A DNA stretch of 64,000 nt, from the NCBI GenBank assembly GCA_948442615.1, contig CAOJSG010000002.1, forward strand, positions 20,289 to 84,288. Direction: 5' to 3'. The notes below the pieces were generated by a model. The model saw nothing but the letters and a program-made list of their open reading frames with translations, did not search any database and was not told the origin of the DNA. This stretch comes from an uncultured Alistipes sp. (GTDB taxonomy: Bacteria > Bacteroidota > Bacteroidia > Bacteroidales > Rikenellaceae). Shown here piece by piece: positions 38,546 through 49,627 of the stretch (the stretch's first letter is position 1; every line of letters starts with the position of its first letter). The translations under genes and the position numbers were made by a program.

Positions 38546-39805
38546 TCACTCCTCGCGGATGGCGTCGACGGCTTTGATGTGCAGGGCGCGGGTCGCGGGG
38601 ATGATGCCCGCGACGAGGCTCCCCGCCACCAGGATGGCCAGTGCGAGCAGCCCCGTGCCGAACGAGATCTGCCACGAGATGTCGGTGCCCTCCTGCGCGA
38701 CGGTCACCAGCTGGTAGTAGATGCGGTCGGCTGCGGAGAGCACGCCCACGGCGGCCGTCAGCCCCAGCACGCCGGCGATGAACGTCAGCACGAAGCTCTC
38801 GGAGAGGATCTGCGACAGGATCGTGGCCGGCGAGGCCCCCAGCGCGCGGCGGATGCCGATCTCCTGCGTGCGCTCCTTGACGAGCACCAGCATGATGTTG
38901 CTGATGCCGACGATGCCCGCCAGCAGCGTCCCCAGGCCGACGAACCAGGTCAGCAGCGAGATGCCGCGGAAGAGGCTCTGGATCTTGGCGAAGAATTCGG
39001 CCGTGGACATGACCCAGACGGCCTTCTCGTCGTCGGGCGAGATGAGGTGGCGGGCGAAGAGCTTCTCCTTGCAGGCCTTCTCGACCGCGGCGCTCGGCGT
39101 GTCGTCGTAGCCCGCGACGGCGAGCATGTGGATCTGGCGGCCCCGGCGGTACATCTGCTGGGCCAGCGAGATCGGCACCACGGCCGTGCGCTCCACGTCG
39201 CTGAAGGTGACGAACGAACTCTGGCGCTTCATCACGCCGACGACCGTGAAGTAGCTGTCGTTCATCTTGATGACCTTTCCCGTCGGATCGCCGCCGCCCG
39301 GAAAGAGGTCTTTCCAGAGCTGCGTGCCGATGACGCACACCTTGCGACGCTGGACGAGGTCCACGTCGTTGACGAACCGGCCGTAGAGGATCTTCTGCGG
39401 GTTGATCCGCTGATAGTCGGGCGAGTAGCCCATGAGCGTGTAGTCGCCCTTTCGGCTGTCGTGGCTGCAGTGGACCTCGCCGCCCCAGAAGATTCCGGCG
39501 GCGTAGCGCACCTCGTCCAGCGTGCGGACCGTCTCCACGTCGTCGTTGTCCATCTGCCACCAGCGGTTGACCGGCATGCCGCGGTAGGGCACCGAGGTCT
39601 GCACGGCCTGCATCAGGACCGTATTGGTGGTGCTTTCGCCCAGCTGCGCGCGGAAGAGCCGCCCCAGCCCCAGCCCCGCGCCCAGCAGCACGATGAGCAT
39701 GAAGATGCCCCAGAATACGCCCAGTGCGGTCATGACGCTGCGTCGGCGGTTGCGGGTGATGGTTTGCCAGATTTCGTTCCAGCGGTCGGTGTCGAAGAAT
39801 CTCAT
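38546..39805 (-). CDS. MacB-type ABC transporter permease
   Basis: MacB_PCD-like N-terminus; LLAGIVGISNIMLVLVKERTQEIGIRRALGASPATIL. Confidence 0.95.
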   Translation of the reverse strand: MRFFDTDRWNEIWQTITRNRRRSVMTALGVFWGIFMLIVLLGAGLGLGRLFRAQLGESTTNTVLMQAVQTSVPYRGMPVNRWWQMDNDDVETVRTLDEVRYAAGIFWGGEVHCSHDSRKGDYTLMGYSPDYQRINPQKILYGRFVNDVDLVQRRKVCVIGTQLWKDLFPGGGDPTGKVIKMNDSYFTVVGVMKRQSSFVTFSDVERTAVVPISLAQQMYRRGRQIHMLAVAGYDDTPSAAVEKACKEKLFARHLISPDDEKAVWVMSTAEFFAKIQSLFRGISLLTWFVGLGTLLAGIVGISNIMLVLVKERTQEIGIRRALGASPATILSQILSESFVLTFIAGVLGLTAAVGVLSAADRIYYQLVTVAQEGTDISWQISFGTGLLALAILVAGSLVAGIIPATRALHIKAVDAIREE

Positions 39806-39810
39806 GGCCT

Positions 39811-41069
39811 CTATTTGTTATGACGCAGCGCATCGATGGTTTTGAGCCGGGCGGCCCTGCGGGCGGGGATGTAGCCGGCGATCAGCCCCGCGACGACCAG
39901 CACGACCGTGGCGCTCACGGCCACCGAGAGGTCGAGCGTGGGATCGAGGAAGATCGTGGGGGCGAAGCCTGCGCCGTCGGTCTCGGCGGGACGGTGGGTG
40001 ATGACGTAGTCCACGGCCTCCATGGCCGCCACGCCCAGCACCATGCCGATGTAGCCGAAGAAGGCTGTCACCAGCACCGATTCGGTGAGGATCAGCCGGA
40101 TGATCGACGCGGGTTTGGCGCCGAGCGCCTTGCGGATGCCGAATTCGGCCGTGCGCTCGGTGACCGTCACCAGCATGATGTTGCTCACGCCGACGATGCC
40201 GGCCAGCAGCGTGCCCAGGCCGATGATCCACACGAAGAGCGCGATGCCGCGGAAAACAGTGGACATGGTCTTGTAGCGCTCCATGTTGTTGTTGAGCCAC
40301 AGGGCGCTTTCGTCCGTGGGGTCGAAGTGGTGCTCGGCCGAGAGACGGCGCACCACGCGTTTCTCGAACGCCTCCATCGCCGCATCGGTCTCGATGCCTT
40401 CGATCGTGAAGACGGCGTTGTTGACCACCGGATCGTTGGCGGCGTAGAGGAGCTGGCCCGTGGTCAGCGGGATGTAGCAGGAGGCGCCCGAGCGGTTGGC
40501 GTCCGCCTCGTAGATGCCCACCACGGTGAAGGTGCTGTTGTCGATGCGGAGCGGGGCGCCCAGCGGGTCGCGGTCGGGGAAGAGCACCGGGACCATCTGA
40601 GTCGGGATGACCGCCACCTTGCGGTAGAGGCGGATGTCCGACTCGTCGACGAAGCGGCCGCGCACGACGTTCACCCCTTCGATCCGGCGGATCTTGGGCA
40701 GCGAGCCGCGCAGGAAGATCTTCATGAACCGGGTGCCGCTGCTGGCGTTGCGGTCGTTGAACCACGAGTTGGCGGCCATTTCGCGCACTTCGGGGAACTC
40801 GCGGACGAGAATCTCCAGGTCGCTGTTGCGCAGCGTGATGCGGCGGCCCTTGTTGTAGCCCATCCAGGGTTTGGAGGTCCATCCGCCGTAGAGGTCGATC
40901 GAATTCACGGCGTAGGAGCCGAAGTTGGAGATCACGCCGTGCTGCAGTCCGTTGCCCGAGCCGAGCAGGATCACCAGCATGAAGATGCCCCACGCCACGG
41001 AGAATCCCGTCAGGAACGTGCGCAGCTTGTTGCGCCGGACCGAGGTCCCTATTTCCAGCAGCAGCTCTC

Positions 41070-41073
<4 letters not shown>
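39811..41073 (-). CDS. MacB-type ABC transporter permease
   Basis: LLAGIVGVSNIMLVTVTERTAEFGIRKALGAKPASIIRLIL; ATG at 41073. Confidence 0.95.
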
Positions 41074-41759
<686 letters not shown>

Positions 41760-41827
41760 GAGGCGGTATGGGGTTGTTTGAGAGACGCTTGTCGTGAGGT
41801 CCAACGCGAAATGCGTCAATAATATTG

Positions 41828-41835
41828 CAAAGGTA
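41828..41835 (-). promoter_or_regulatory. Putative Bacteroidota promoter (-7 TACCTTTG; -33 TTTG at 41855-41858) for efflux operon
   Basis: Minus-strand TAnnTTTG with TTTG 19 bp upstream. Confidence 0.65.
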
Positions 41836-41861
41836 ACGGAATATTTTTGCAAAACAAATAA

Positions 41862-41884
41862 ATTTTATCGTTTTTCGATAAAAT
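41862..41884. promoter_or_regulatory. Perfect inverted repeat ATTTTATCG-TTTTT-CGATAAAAT, candidate operator
   Basis: 9-bp perfect arms, 5-nt spacer, directly upstream of the efflux operon -33 element. Confidence 0.55.
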
Positions 41885-42000
41885 ATTCTTTTCCCGCAAT
41901 ATATTTGGAAGGTATTTTCCGGCGGTCCATGGTCATTCGTTGCGGTGCGGCGGCGCGAAAATACCCCGAAATGGGGATTGTGCGGCGGTGCGGCGCGCGG

Positions 42001-42008
42001 TATTTTTG
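42001..42008 (+). promoter_or_regulatory. Putative Bacteroidota promoter (-7 TATTTTTG, -33-like TTG about 20 bp upstream) for TonB locus
   Basis: TAnnTTTG with suitably spaced TTG. Confidence 0.6.
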
Positions 42009-42098
42009 CACCCGGATAGATTCCGAAAATGAAAAATGTCGGCGGAATGTACGATTTATCCGATATTTTTTACTATATTTCGGAGCCATGACAATCCT

Positions 42099-44936
42099 AT
42101 GAAAAGACTTTTACTGCTGTTGTTGAGTGCGGTCGTGCCGCTGGCGTTGCATGCGCAGCGATACGACGTATCGGGAACGGTCCTGGTCAAGGGTACCGCG
42201 AAACCGATCGGGCAGGCGGTGGTCGAACTGCCACACGACGGGCTGTGGGCGGTGGCCGACAACGACGGCCGTTTCACCGTGCACGGCGTGCCGCGCGGAA
42301 AGAACGAGTTCGTGGTGTCGTGTCTGGGCTATGTCACCACGGTCTGCGAGGTGGAGGTGACCGGCCGCACCGATTCGCTGCGGCTCTATGCTCCGGAGGA
42401 CAACCTCACGCTGGAGAGCGTGGTGGTGACGGCCAAGGAGGCGCCCAACGCCATGTCCACGTCGCGGACCATCGGTTCGAACGCGCTCGATCACCTGCAG
42501 GTCGTCGATGCGTCGGACATCTCCTCGCTGCTGCCCGGCGGCAAGACGGCCAATCCCGATCTGACGTCGGCCAACGAGGCGAAATTTTCGCTGCGCAGCG
42601 GCGGCTCCACGGCCGGCAACGCCCAGTTCGGCACGGCCGTCGAGGTGGACGGCGTGCGGCTGTCGACCAACGCCTCGATGGGCGATCCGTCGGGCGCGAG
42701 CACGCGCAACATCGCCTCGTCGAACATCGAGGAGGTGGAGGTGATCACGGGCGTGCCCTCGGCCGAGTACGGCGACATCTCGTCGGGCATCGTCCGCATC
42801 TCGACCCGCAAGGGCCGCACGCCCTATACGATCGTGATGGCGACCAATCCCAATACCAAGCAGATCTCCGTGTCGAAGGGCTTCGACCTGGGGCGCGAGC
42901 GCGGCGTGCTGAACGCCAACCTGGAGTATACGCGCGCCACGAAGAACCCGGTCTCGCCCTATACCTCCTATACGCGCCGGAGCCTGTCGCTCAACTACCA
43001 GCGTACGTTCCGCAAGGTGCTGCGCTTCAACTTCGGCGTGACGGGCAACCTCGGCGGCATGAACAGCGAGGACGATCCCGACGCCTTCGTGGGCGACTAC
43101 GAGAAGCGGCGCGACAACGCCCTGCGCTCGAACGTGTCGCTCAAGTGGCTGCTCGACAAACGCTGGATCACGAACATCGACTTCTCGGCCTCGCTCAACT
43201 ACGAGGACGACCTGTCGGAGGTGCGCAAATACAACTCGGCCACTTCGCCGGCGCCGGCCGTGCACAGCACCGAGGAGGGATATTTCGTGGCGCAGATGCT
43301 GCCCACGACCTATTTCTCCAAGCAGCTGGTCGATTCGAAAGAGCTGGACTACGCCGCCAACCTCAAGGCCACGTGGGTGCGCAGCTGGGGCGGCGTCCGC
43401 AGCAGCGCCAAGGCGGGCGTCGCCTGGACGGCCAACGGCAACGTGGGTGCGGGCGAGTACTATGCCGACCCCGCGCTGGCCAAGGACGGCTACCGCCCGC
43501 GCCCCTATACCGACATACCCTATATGCACAACCTGGCCGGATACGTCGAGGAGACGCTGACCCTGCCGCTGGGCAAGGCGTCGCTGCAGCTGATGGCCGG
43601 CCTGCGGGCCGAGAAGACCTATATCGCCGGCTCGATGTACGACCGGACGGCCAACCTCTCGCCGCGTCTGAATCTGAAGCTGCACCTGTCGGACCGTCTG
43701 TCGCTGCGTGCCGGCTGGGGCATCACCGAGAAGCTGCCTTCGTTCAATATCCTTTACCCCCCCCCGCAATACAGGGATACGCGCATCTTCAGCGCGTCGT
43801 ACGGCTCGCAGAACCTCTACGTCTACCATACGCAGCCCTACACCACGCTCTATAACCCCGATCTGCGCTGGCAGCGCAACCGCAACGCCGAGGTGGGCGC
43901 GGAGTTCGAAGCGGCCGGGATGCGGGTCTCGCTGGTGGGCTATTTCAACCGGACGAGCTATCCGTTCACGCTCGAGTCGGAGTACGATCCGTTCACTTAC
44001 CGCATGGGGTCGGTCCCCGCGACGCTGCCCGACGGCACGCCCTATGCGTTTCCGTCCAATCCGCGGTTCAAGCTCGACCGACAGACGGGCGAGATCTTCG
44101 TGCGCGACGCCGATGCGCCCGACCGGGGCTGGGTGGCGATGAACTCCGTCGAGCGCCGGACCTTCGTGCGGAACACCTTCCAGGCGAACAGCTCGCCCGT
44201 CGACCGCATGGGACTGGAGTTCGTCGTGGACTTCCCCGAAATCAGACCCGTGCGCACCCAGCTGCGGCTCGACGGGACCTACGGCTATACGCGCTACGTC
44301 GAGGAGGGCGAGGCGTGGTACTACCCCTCGGTGACGCTGCGCGGCGAGCCCTATCCCTACGTGGGCGTCTATCCCGACAACGGCGGCTCGGCGACGGTCA
44401 CCTACAACGGCCGCGAAACCCACCGGCTCGATGCCAATCTGACCGCCATCACCCGCATTCCGTCGATCCGCATGGTCGTCACGCTGCGCCTGGAGGCGTC
44501 GCTGCTCTACCGTTCGCAGAACCTCTCGCTCTACGACGGCAAGACCTGGGCCTACACGGTGACGGACGACGGCACGAAGACCCCCACGGGCGGCAATATC
44601 TACGACGGCGGAAGCTACACGGCGATGCGGCCGATCGCCTACGTCGATCTCGACGGCCGGCGCCGCCCCTTCACGCAGGCCGAGGCCGACAACCCCGACT
44701 TCGCCCCGCTGATCCTCCAGTCGGCCAACGCCTACCAGTTCGCCGCCGACGGCTACGATCCCTACTTTTCGGCCAATCTGAGCGTCACGAAGGAGATCGG
44801 CGACCATGTCTCCGTGTCGTTCTACGCCAACAACTTCACCAATGCGCGCACCGCGGTGAAGTACTATGCCACGGGGGTCCGTCAGATTCTGACGCCCCGC
44901 TTCTTCTACGGTCTGACGGTGCGCCTGAAATTCTGA
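42099..44936 (+). CDS. TonB-dependent outer membrane receptor with N-terminal carboxypeptidase-regulatory-like domain
   Basis: Signal peptide; SGTVLVKGTAKPIGQAVVELP; plug DASDISSLLPGGKTANPDL, EVITGVPSAEYGDISSGIVRISTRKG; terminal RFFYGLTVRLKF. Confidence 0.94.
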   Translation: MKRLLLLLLSAVVPLALHAQRYDVSGTVLVKGTAKPIGQAVVELPHDGLWAVADNDGRFTVHGVPRGKNEFVVSCLGYVTTVCEVEVTGRTDSLRLYAPEDNLTLESVVVTAKEAPNAMSTSRTIGSNALDHLQVVDASDISSLLPGGKTANPDLTSANEAKFSLRSGGSTAGNAQFGTAVEVDGVRLSTNASMGDPSGASTRNIASSNIEEVEVITGVPSAEYGDISSGIVRISTRKGRTPYTIVMATNPNTKQISVSKGFDLGRERGVLNANLEYTRATKNPVSPYTSYTRRSLSLNYQRTFRKVLRFNFGVTGNLGGMNSEDDPDAFVGDYEKRRDNALRSNVSLKWLLDKRWITNIDFSASLNYEDDLSEVRKYNSATSPAPAVHSTEEGYFVAQMLPTTYFSKQLVDSKELDYAANLKATWVRSWGGVRSSAKAGVAWTANGNVGAGEYYADPALAKDGYRPRPYTDIPYMHNLAGYVEETLTLPLGKASLQLMAGLRAEKTYIAGSMYDRTANLSPRLNLKLHLSDRLSLRAGWGITEKLPSFNILYPPPQYRDTRIFSASYGSQNLYVYHTQPYTTLYNPDLRWQRNRNAEVGAEFEAAGMRVSLVGYFNRTSYPFTLESEYDPFTYRMGSVPATLPDGTPYAFPSNPRFKLDRQTGEIFVRDADAPDRGWVAMNSVERRTFVRNTFQANSSPVDRMGLEFVVDFPEIRPVRTQLRLDGTYGYTRYVEEGEAWYYPSVTLRGEPYPYVGVYPDNGGSATVTYNGRETHRLDANLTAITRIPSIRMVVTLRLEASLLYRSQNLSLYDGKTWAYTVTDDGTKTPTGGNIYDGGSYTAMRPIAYVDLDGRRRPFTQAEADNPDFAPLILQSANAYQFAADGYDPYFSANLSVTKEIGDHVSVSFYANNFTNARTAVKYYATGVRQILTPRFFYGLTVRLKF
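43757..43765 (+). repeat. C9 homopolymer tract inside TonB receptor CDS
   Basis: Direct read: CTT TAC CCC CCC CCG CAA. Confidence 0.97.
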
Positions 44937-44940
44937 TGCG

Positions 44941-46173
44941 ATGAAACGAACGATACCGATCTTATTGCTGAGCCTGCTCTTCGCGGCATGCACCTCGTTC
45001 GGCGACGATGCCTACGAGGGCGACGTGCACCGGCTCGTCGTGCAGGCGGCCTATCCCGCCGGGTGGGAGACGCACCTGCGCGCCGGCGTGGAGGTGCGCG
45101 TGAGCGAAGTGAGTGCGGGCATCGGCTACACGTCGACCACCGACGAGCGCGGCGTCGCCGAGTTCCGGCTGGCCAACGGCATCTACCGCGTCGCGGTCTC
45201 CGACCGGCCGCTGCCTACGGCCGTCTTCAACGGGTCGGCCGAACGCGTGCAGGTGATCGACGCCGACCGGCAGCTCACGTTGCCGCTGACCTATTCGCGC
45301 ACGAGCGCGCTGGTCATCAAGGAGATCTACTGCGGCGGCTGTTCGCGGGCGCCCGAGCAGGGGACCTTCAACTACGATCAGTACGTCATCCTGCACAACA
45401 ACAGCGCCGAGACCGTCTACCTCGACGGCCTGTGCTTCGGCTGCGCCGATCCGTACAACTCGACGGCCGGCGGCGGCAACGTGTGGGTGGATATCGATCC
45501 GGATACGGGCGAGACGGTCTTCCCCGGCTACGTCCCCGTCATCCAGGCCGTCTGGCAGTTCAGCGGCGGGGGGCGGGACTTCCCGCTGGCGCCCGGGGCC
45601 GATGCGGTCATCTCGATCAACGGCGCCCTGGACCATGCGGCCCAGTATCCGCAGTCGGTGAATCTGAACCGCGAAGCCTATTTCGTCCTCTACAACGAGG
45701 CCGAATTCCCCAATACGAGCTACCATCCCACCCCCGGCGACCGGATCCTGCGGTCGCACTATCTGCGGGTCGCCGCCAAGCTGGGGCAGGCGAACGCCTA
45801 CACCTATTCGCAGAACTCGCCTGCGACGGTGATCTTCCGTCCGGTGGGGATGACGATCGACGAGTTCCTGGCCGATCCGGCCAACGTGCGGCAGAAGCCC
45901 GGTTCGGCCGTCGACCGCTGCGCGCTGGTGCCCGAGGCGTGGATCGAGGACGGCGTGGAGGTCTTCGCTACGCCGTCGGATCGCGTCAAGCGTCTCTCGG
46001 CCGAGGTGGATGCGGGATTCGCCGTGCTGAGCGAGACCAAGAAGAGCCACACCGTGCACCGGCATCTCGACGAGGAGGCCACGGCCGAGGCGGGCTACGA
46101 GGTCTATGTCGATACGAACAATTCGTCGAACGACTTCTACGAGCGTGCGACCCAATCCCTGCGCGACCTATGA
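44941..46173 (+). CDS. DUF4876-like lipoprotein
   Basis: Lipoprotein signal LLFAACTSFGDD; LVIKEIYCGGCSRAPEQGTFNYDQYVILHNNSAETVYLDGLCFG. Confidence 0.8.
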   Translation: MKRTIPILLLSLLFAACTSFGDDAYEGDVHRLVVQAAYPAGWETHLRAGVEVRVSEVSAGIGYTSTTDERGVAEFRLANGIYRVAVSDRPLPTAVFNGSAERVQVIDADRQLTLPLTYSRTSALVIKEIYCGGCSRAPEQGTFNYDQYVILHNNSAETVYLDGLCFGCADPYNSTAGGGNVWVDIDPDTGETVFPGYVPVIQAVWQFSGGGRDFPLAPGADAVISINGALDHAAQYPQSVNLNREAYFVLYNEAEFPNTSYHPTPGDRILRSHYLRVAAKLGQANAYTYSQNSPATVIFRPVGMTIDEFLADPANVRQKPGSAVDRCALVPEAWIEDGVEVFATPSDRVKRLSAEVDAGFAVLSETKKSHTVHRHLDEEATAEAGYEVYVDTNNSSNDFYERATQSLRDL

Positions 46174-47741
46174 GACGGATGCTTTTGTTGCTGATGCTGG
46201 CGTGGGGCGCGGGTGCGGTCGCCCAGCCGCGGTTCGAGGAGGTGCGGCACCGCAATCCGTGGAACGACGGCGCCAACGCCGCGGGCGTGCGGGCGGACAG
46301 CCTGAGCCGCTCCTATGCCGAGGCCTACTTCACCAAGCAGAACGGCGGCTGGATCGACCATTCGGGGTCGGACGACAGCTGGAACGCCGGTGCGCGCACC
46401 GCTTCGATCCGCCATTTCGAACGGGTTTCGTTCTTCGGCGGCTTCTCCTACGACTATTTCGAGGGGCGGAACATGTGCGGCTCGATGCTTTCGCGGCCCG
46501 GTTACTACCCGGTGGATATTCTGGAGTTCACGCCCGGCCGCAAGGTGCGCGAGACCTATGCCTTCACGGGCGGGCTGGCCGTGCGGCTGCACCGGCGGTG
46601 GACGGCCGGTCTGCGGATGGATTTCGAGGCGCAGAACTACGCCAAGCGCCGCGACCTGCGCCATAAGAATACGATGCTCGATTTCCGGGTCGCTCCGGGC
46701 ATCCTCTACGAGGCGGGGCGCCTGCGGGCGGGTGCCGCCTATCTTTTCGGGAAGAATTCCGACCGTGCGGAGGCCGAGCAGATCGGCCTGAAGGGCACGT
46801 CGTACTACGCCTTCTTCGACAAGGGGCTCTACTACGGCACGCAGGAGCTGTGGGACGGCAACAACATCCACCTCAAGGAGTCGGGCATCGACGGATTCCC
46901 GCTCAAGGAGCTGATGCACGGCGTGGCGGCGCAGCTGCAGTACGGCGCGGCGTATGCCGAGGCGACGTACGGCCGTACGCACGGCGACACGGGCGAGAAG
47001 GACCTCACGTGGCACGAGTTCGAGGGCGAACGCGCCGCCGTGCGGGGCGTCGTGACGCTGCCGGACGGCGGGCGGCTGCACATCGTGCGGGCCGGGTTCG
47101 AGTGGTATCGCCAGGACAACCGCGAGATGCTCGTGGGCAAGGAGAACGTCGACGGCGTGACCACGAACCGGATCTACGGCTCGACGCCCGTCTTCGGACG
47201 CCGGGGCGCCCGGGCGAGCGGCGAGTACGAATTGTCGGCCGAACGCGCGGTCTTGCGGGCGGGCGGCAGCTACACGCAGATCGAACGCCGCTCGACGCTG
47301 CGCTACCCCGAGACGCGCGGCCAGGAGCTGCACTTCACGGAGTGTTTCGTGCGCGGCCGGCGCAGCTGGGGCCGGTTCGACCTGGAGCTGGGGCTCGACT
47401 GCCGCTGGGGCGGCAGCGAGGAGAAGTCGCTGCGCAGCATGCAGTTATGGGGTAAGTGGGAGCCGGTCTATCGTCCGCTCGGGATCGACGGCGGCCTCCT
47501 GTTCCGGTCGGACGACACGACCGTGGCCGGCGACGGCTATCCGCAGCAGCTGACGGACTATTACGAGCGCGAGCGCGAGTGGCTGACGGCCACCCGCATG
47601 GGGGTCGACGCCGGCGTGCGGTGCCATATCCGCAGGTTCTATATCGACCTGTCGGGGCGTTACGAGCGCGGCTTCGGCGTCCGCTGCACCCCGGGTGCGC
47701 AGCGGGGGACGCTGACGCTCGGCGTGGGTTACGATTTCTGA
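46170..47741 (+). CDS. DUF6850-like outer membrane beta-barrel protein
   Basis: Signal peptide; RHRNPWNDGANAAGVRADSLSRSYAEAYFTKQNGGWIDHSGSDDSWNAGART; terminal LTLGVGYDF; start overlaps upstream stop. Confidence 0.75.
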   Translation: MRRMLLLLMLAWGAGAVAQPRFEEVRHRNPWNDGANAAGVRADSLSRSYAEAYFTKQNGGWIDHSGSDDSWNAGARTASIRHFERVSFFGGFSYDYFEGRNMCGSMLSRPGYYPVDILEFTPGRKVRETYAFTGGLAVRLHRRWTAGLRMDFEAQNYAKRRDLRHKNTMLDFRVAPGILYEAGRLRAGAAYLFGKNSDRAEAEQIGLKGTSYYAFFDKGLYYGTQELWDGNNIHLKESGIDGFPLKELMHGVAAQLQYGAAYAEATYGRTHGDTGEKDLTWHEFEGERAAVRGVVTLPDGGRLHIVRAGFEWYRQDNREMLVGKENVDGVTTNRIYGSTPVFGRRGARASGEYELSAERAVLRAGGSYTQIERRSTLRYPETRGQELHFTECFVRGRRSWGRFDLELGLDCRWGGSEEKSLRSMQLWGKWEPVYRPLGIDGGLLFRSDDTTVAGDGYPQQLTDYYEREREWLTATRMGVDAGVRCHIRRFYIDLSGRYERGFGVRCTPGAQRGTLTLGVGYDF

Positions 47742-47826
47742 GCCGCCGGACCCGCCGGGGCGAGGAACCGGCGGGCGCGATGCCGGACCGGAACGATGAT
47801 TATCAATCAACTAAATACACAGGCGT

Positions 47827-49410
47827 ATGAAAAGACTATTTTTGACGATGACGATCGCGGCGCTCGGTTTCGCCGGCTGTTCGAAAGAGGAGAGCGCTCC
47901 GTTCGCGGGCGAGAAACAGGTGCGGATCGATCCGACGATCGTGTCGCGTGCCACGGAGGTGGACTTCGAGACGGGCGACCGGATCGGACTGACGATCGCG
48001 GCGAGCGATGCCGCGCTCGGCTCGGAGAACAACTGCCTGACCTTCGACGAGACGACGGGCGTCTTCTCGTCCGACCTGAAATGGTTCTCGAAAGAGGGCG
48101 CCACGGCGTCGCTCGCGGCTTACTACCCCTATGCGGAGGCCGGCGTGCCGACGACGTTCGCCGTGAAGGCCGACCAGACGGCGGCGGCCGACTATACGGC
48201 GTCGGACTTCATGACGGCCTACAAGGCCGATGTGGAGCCGACGGCTGCGGCCGTGGGCATGACGTTCCGCCACCGCATGACCAAGCTGCTCCTGCGTGTG
48301 AACAACACGACCGGAACGAAGGTGGCGCGGGTGCTCGTCGGCAACTTCATCGGCACGGGTAAGGTCGACGTGGCCGCCGGAACGGTGACGGCCGATGCTG
48401 CGGCCGAGAAGATCGAAGCCGCGGCCAATGCGGTCGAGGCCGACAAGACCTACCGCGTGCTGGTCGTTCCGCAGTCGGCGGCGCTGACCGTGACCGTGGA
48501 GATGGCCGACGGCAAGACGATGACGCAGAAGCAGACGATGACCGAACTGAAGTCGGGCGGTCAGTATTCGGTGGTGCTGGAGCTGGCCGACGATTCGTTC
48601 GACGTGACGATCTCGGGCGACATCGAGAACTGGACCGACGAGGGGACCATCGAACCCGAGCCCGTCGTCGACTTCGAGGAGGGCGAGACGTCGTTCACCT
48701 ATGCCGGTGCGACCTACGGATTCAAGACCCTGGCCGACGGCAACACCTGGATGACCGAGAATCTCCGCTACGTGCCGGCCGGGAAGACCCCGTCGGCCGA
48801 TCCGAAGGAGGAGGCCGGAATCTGGTATCCGCAGGCGGTCGTTGAGACCGACGGCACGTATGCCGCTGCGGTTTCGACCGATGCGGACTACATCGCCCGC
48901 GTGGGGTATTACTACGATTTCCGCACGGCGGTCGGCGTCGATGCGATCACGGCCGAGAACTCCACCTCCTTCGAGGGTGCGCAGGGCATCTGCCCCTCGG
49001 GCTGGCACATCCCGACGGGCGCCGAATTCACGGCGCTGGTCGCTGCCTACAAGTCGTCGGACGGCAAGACCTACTGGGCCGACCTGGACGAGGCGGGCTT
49101 CAACACGACCCTGATCCAGCTGCGCATGCGCAACACCACGGCGCAGACCGGCTCGTGGTCGACGGCCGTCAATGCCCAGAGCCACGAGTTCTCGGGCGGC
49201 TGGCTCATGTCCTCCACGGCCAACACCACCGGCGGAAACAACTACAAGGTGAACGAGACCACCGGCGCCGTCACTTCGCAGAACAAGGCGTTGATGTTCC
49301 TCAACACCTATGTAGCGAATACGGGTGCCACCAACGTTTCGATGTCGGTGTCCAACGCCTCGAACTTTGCGGGCATTCCCGTGCGGTGTGTGCGCGACAC
49401 GGCCAAATAG
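47827..49410 (+). CDS. Fimbrillin-family (Mfa/FimA-like) lipoprotein with C-terminal FISUMP domain
   Basis: ALGFAGCSKEE lipobox; MTFRHRMTKLLLRV fimbrillin-like motif; C-terminal GNTWMTENLRYVP...GICPSGWHIPTGAEFTAL. Confidence 0.85.
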   Translation: MKRLFLTMTIAALGFAGCSKEESAPFAGEKQVRIDPTIVSRATEVDFETGDRIGLTIAASDAALGSENNCLTFDETTGVFSSDLKWFSKEGATASLAAYYPYAEAGVPTTFAVKADQTAAADYTASDFMTAYKADVEPTAAAVGMTFRHRMTKLLLRVNNTTGTKVARVLVGNFIGTGKVDVAAGTVTADAAAEKIEAAANAVEADKTYRVLVVPQSAALTVTVEMADGKTMTQKQTMTELKSGGQYSVVLELADDSFDVTISGDIENWTDEGTIEPEPVVDFEEGETSFTYAGATYGFKTLADGNTWMTENLRYVPAGKTPSADPKEEAGIWYPQAVVETDGTYAAAVSTDADYIARVGYYYDFRTAVGVDAITAENSTSFEGAQGICPSGWHIPTGAEFTALVAAYKSSDGKTYWADLDEAGFNTTLIQLRMRNTTAQTGSWSTAVNAQSHEFSGGWLMSSTANTTGGNNYKVNETTGAVTSQNKALMFLNTYVANTGATNVSMSVSNASNFAGIPVRCVRDTAK

Positions 49411-49436
49411 GCGGCTCGCCCGGACATGATGCGGAT

Positions 49437-49462
49437 AAGCCGGCCCGTTCGCGGGTCGGTTT
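49437..49462 (+). terminator. Stem-loop terminator candidate with TTCG tetraloop
   Basis: AAGCCGGCCCG-TTCG-CGGGTCGGTTT (G-U tolerant) just after the fimbrillin stop. Confidence 0.6.
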
Positions 49463-49627
49463 ATGCCGTTTCGGCGCCGACCTTCGCGAACCCGTGCGGG
49501 ACGGTCGCGGCGCGGAGGCTCCGTTCGCGCAACGGCGTGCGGACCGTGCGGACCGCGACCGCTCCGGCCGGATGCGGCGGGCGGCGCTGCGGATACGAAC
49601 ACAACACAAACTCAATACGAACGATCG

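Noticed and set aside
42111-44993. 960-aa minus-strand ORF opposite the TonB receptor
   Set aside because: Low-information Arg/Gly/Val/His composition; antisense shadow of GC-biased codons.
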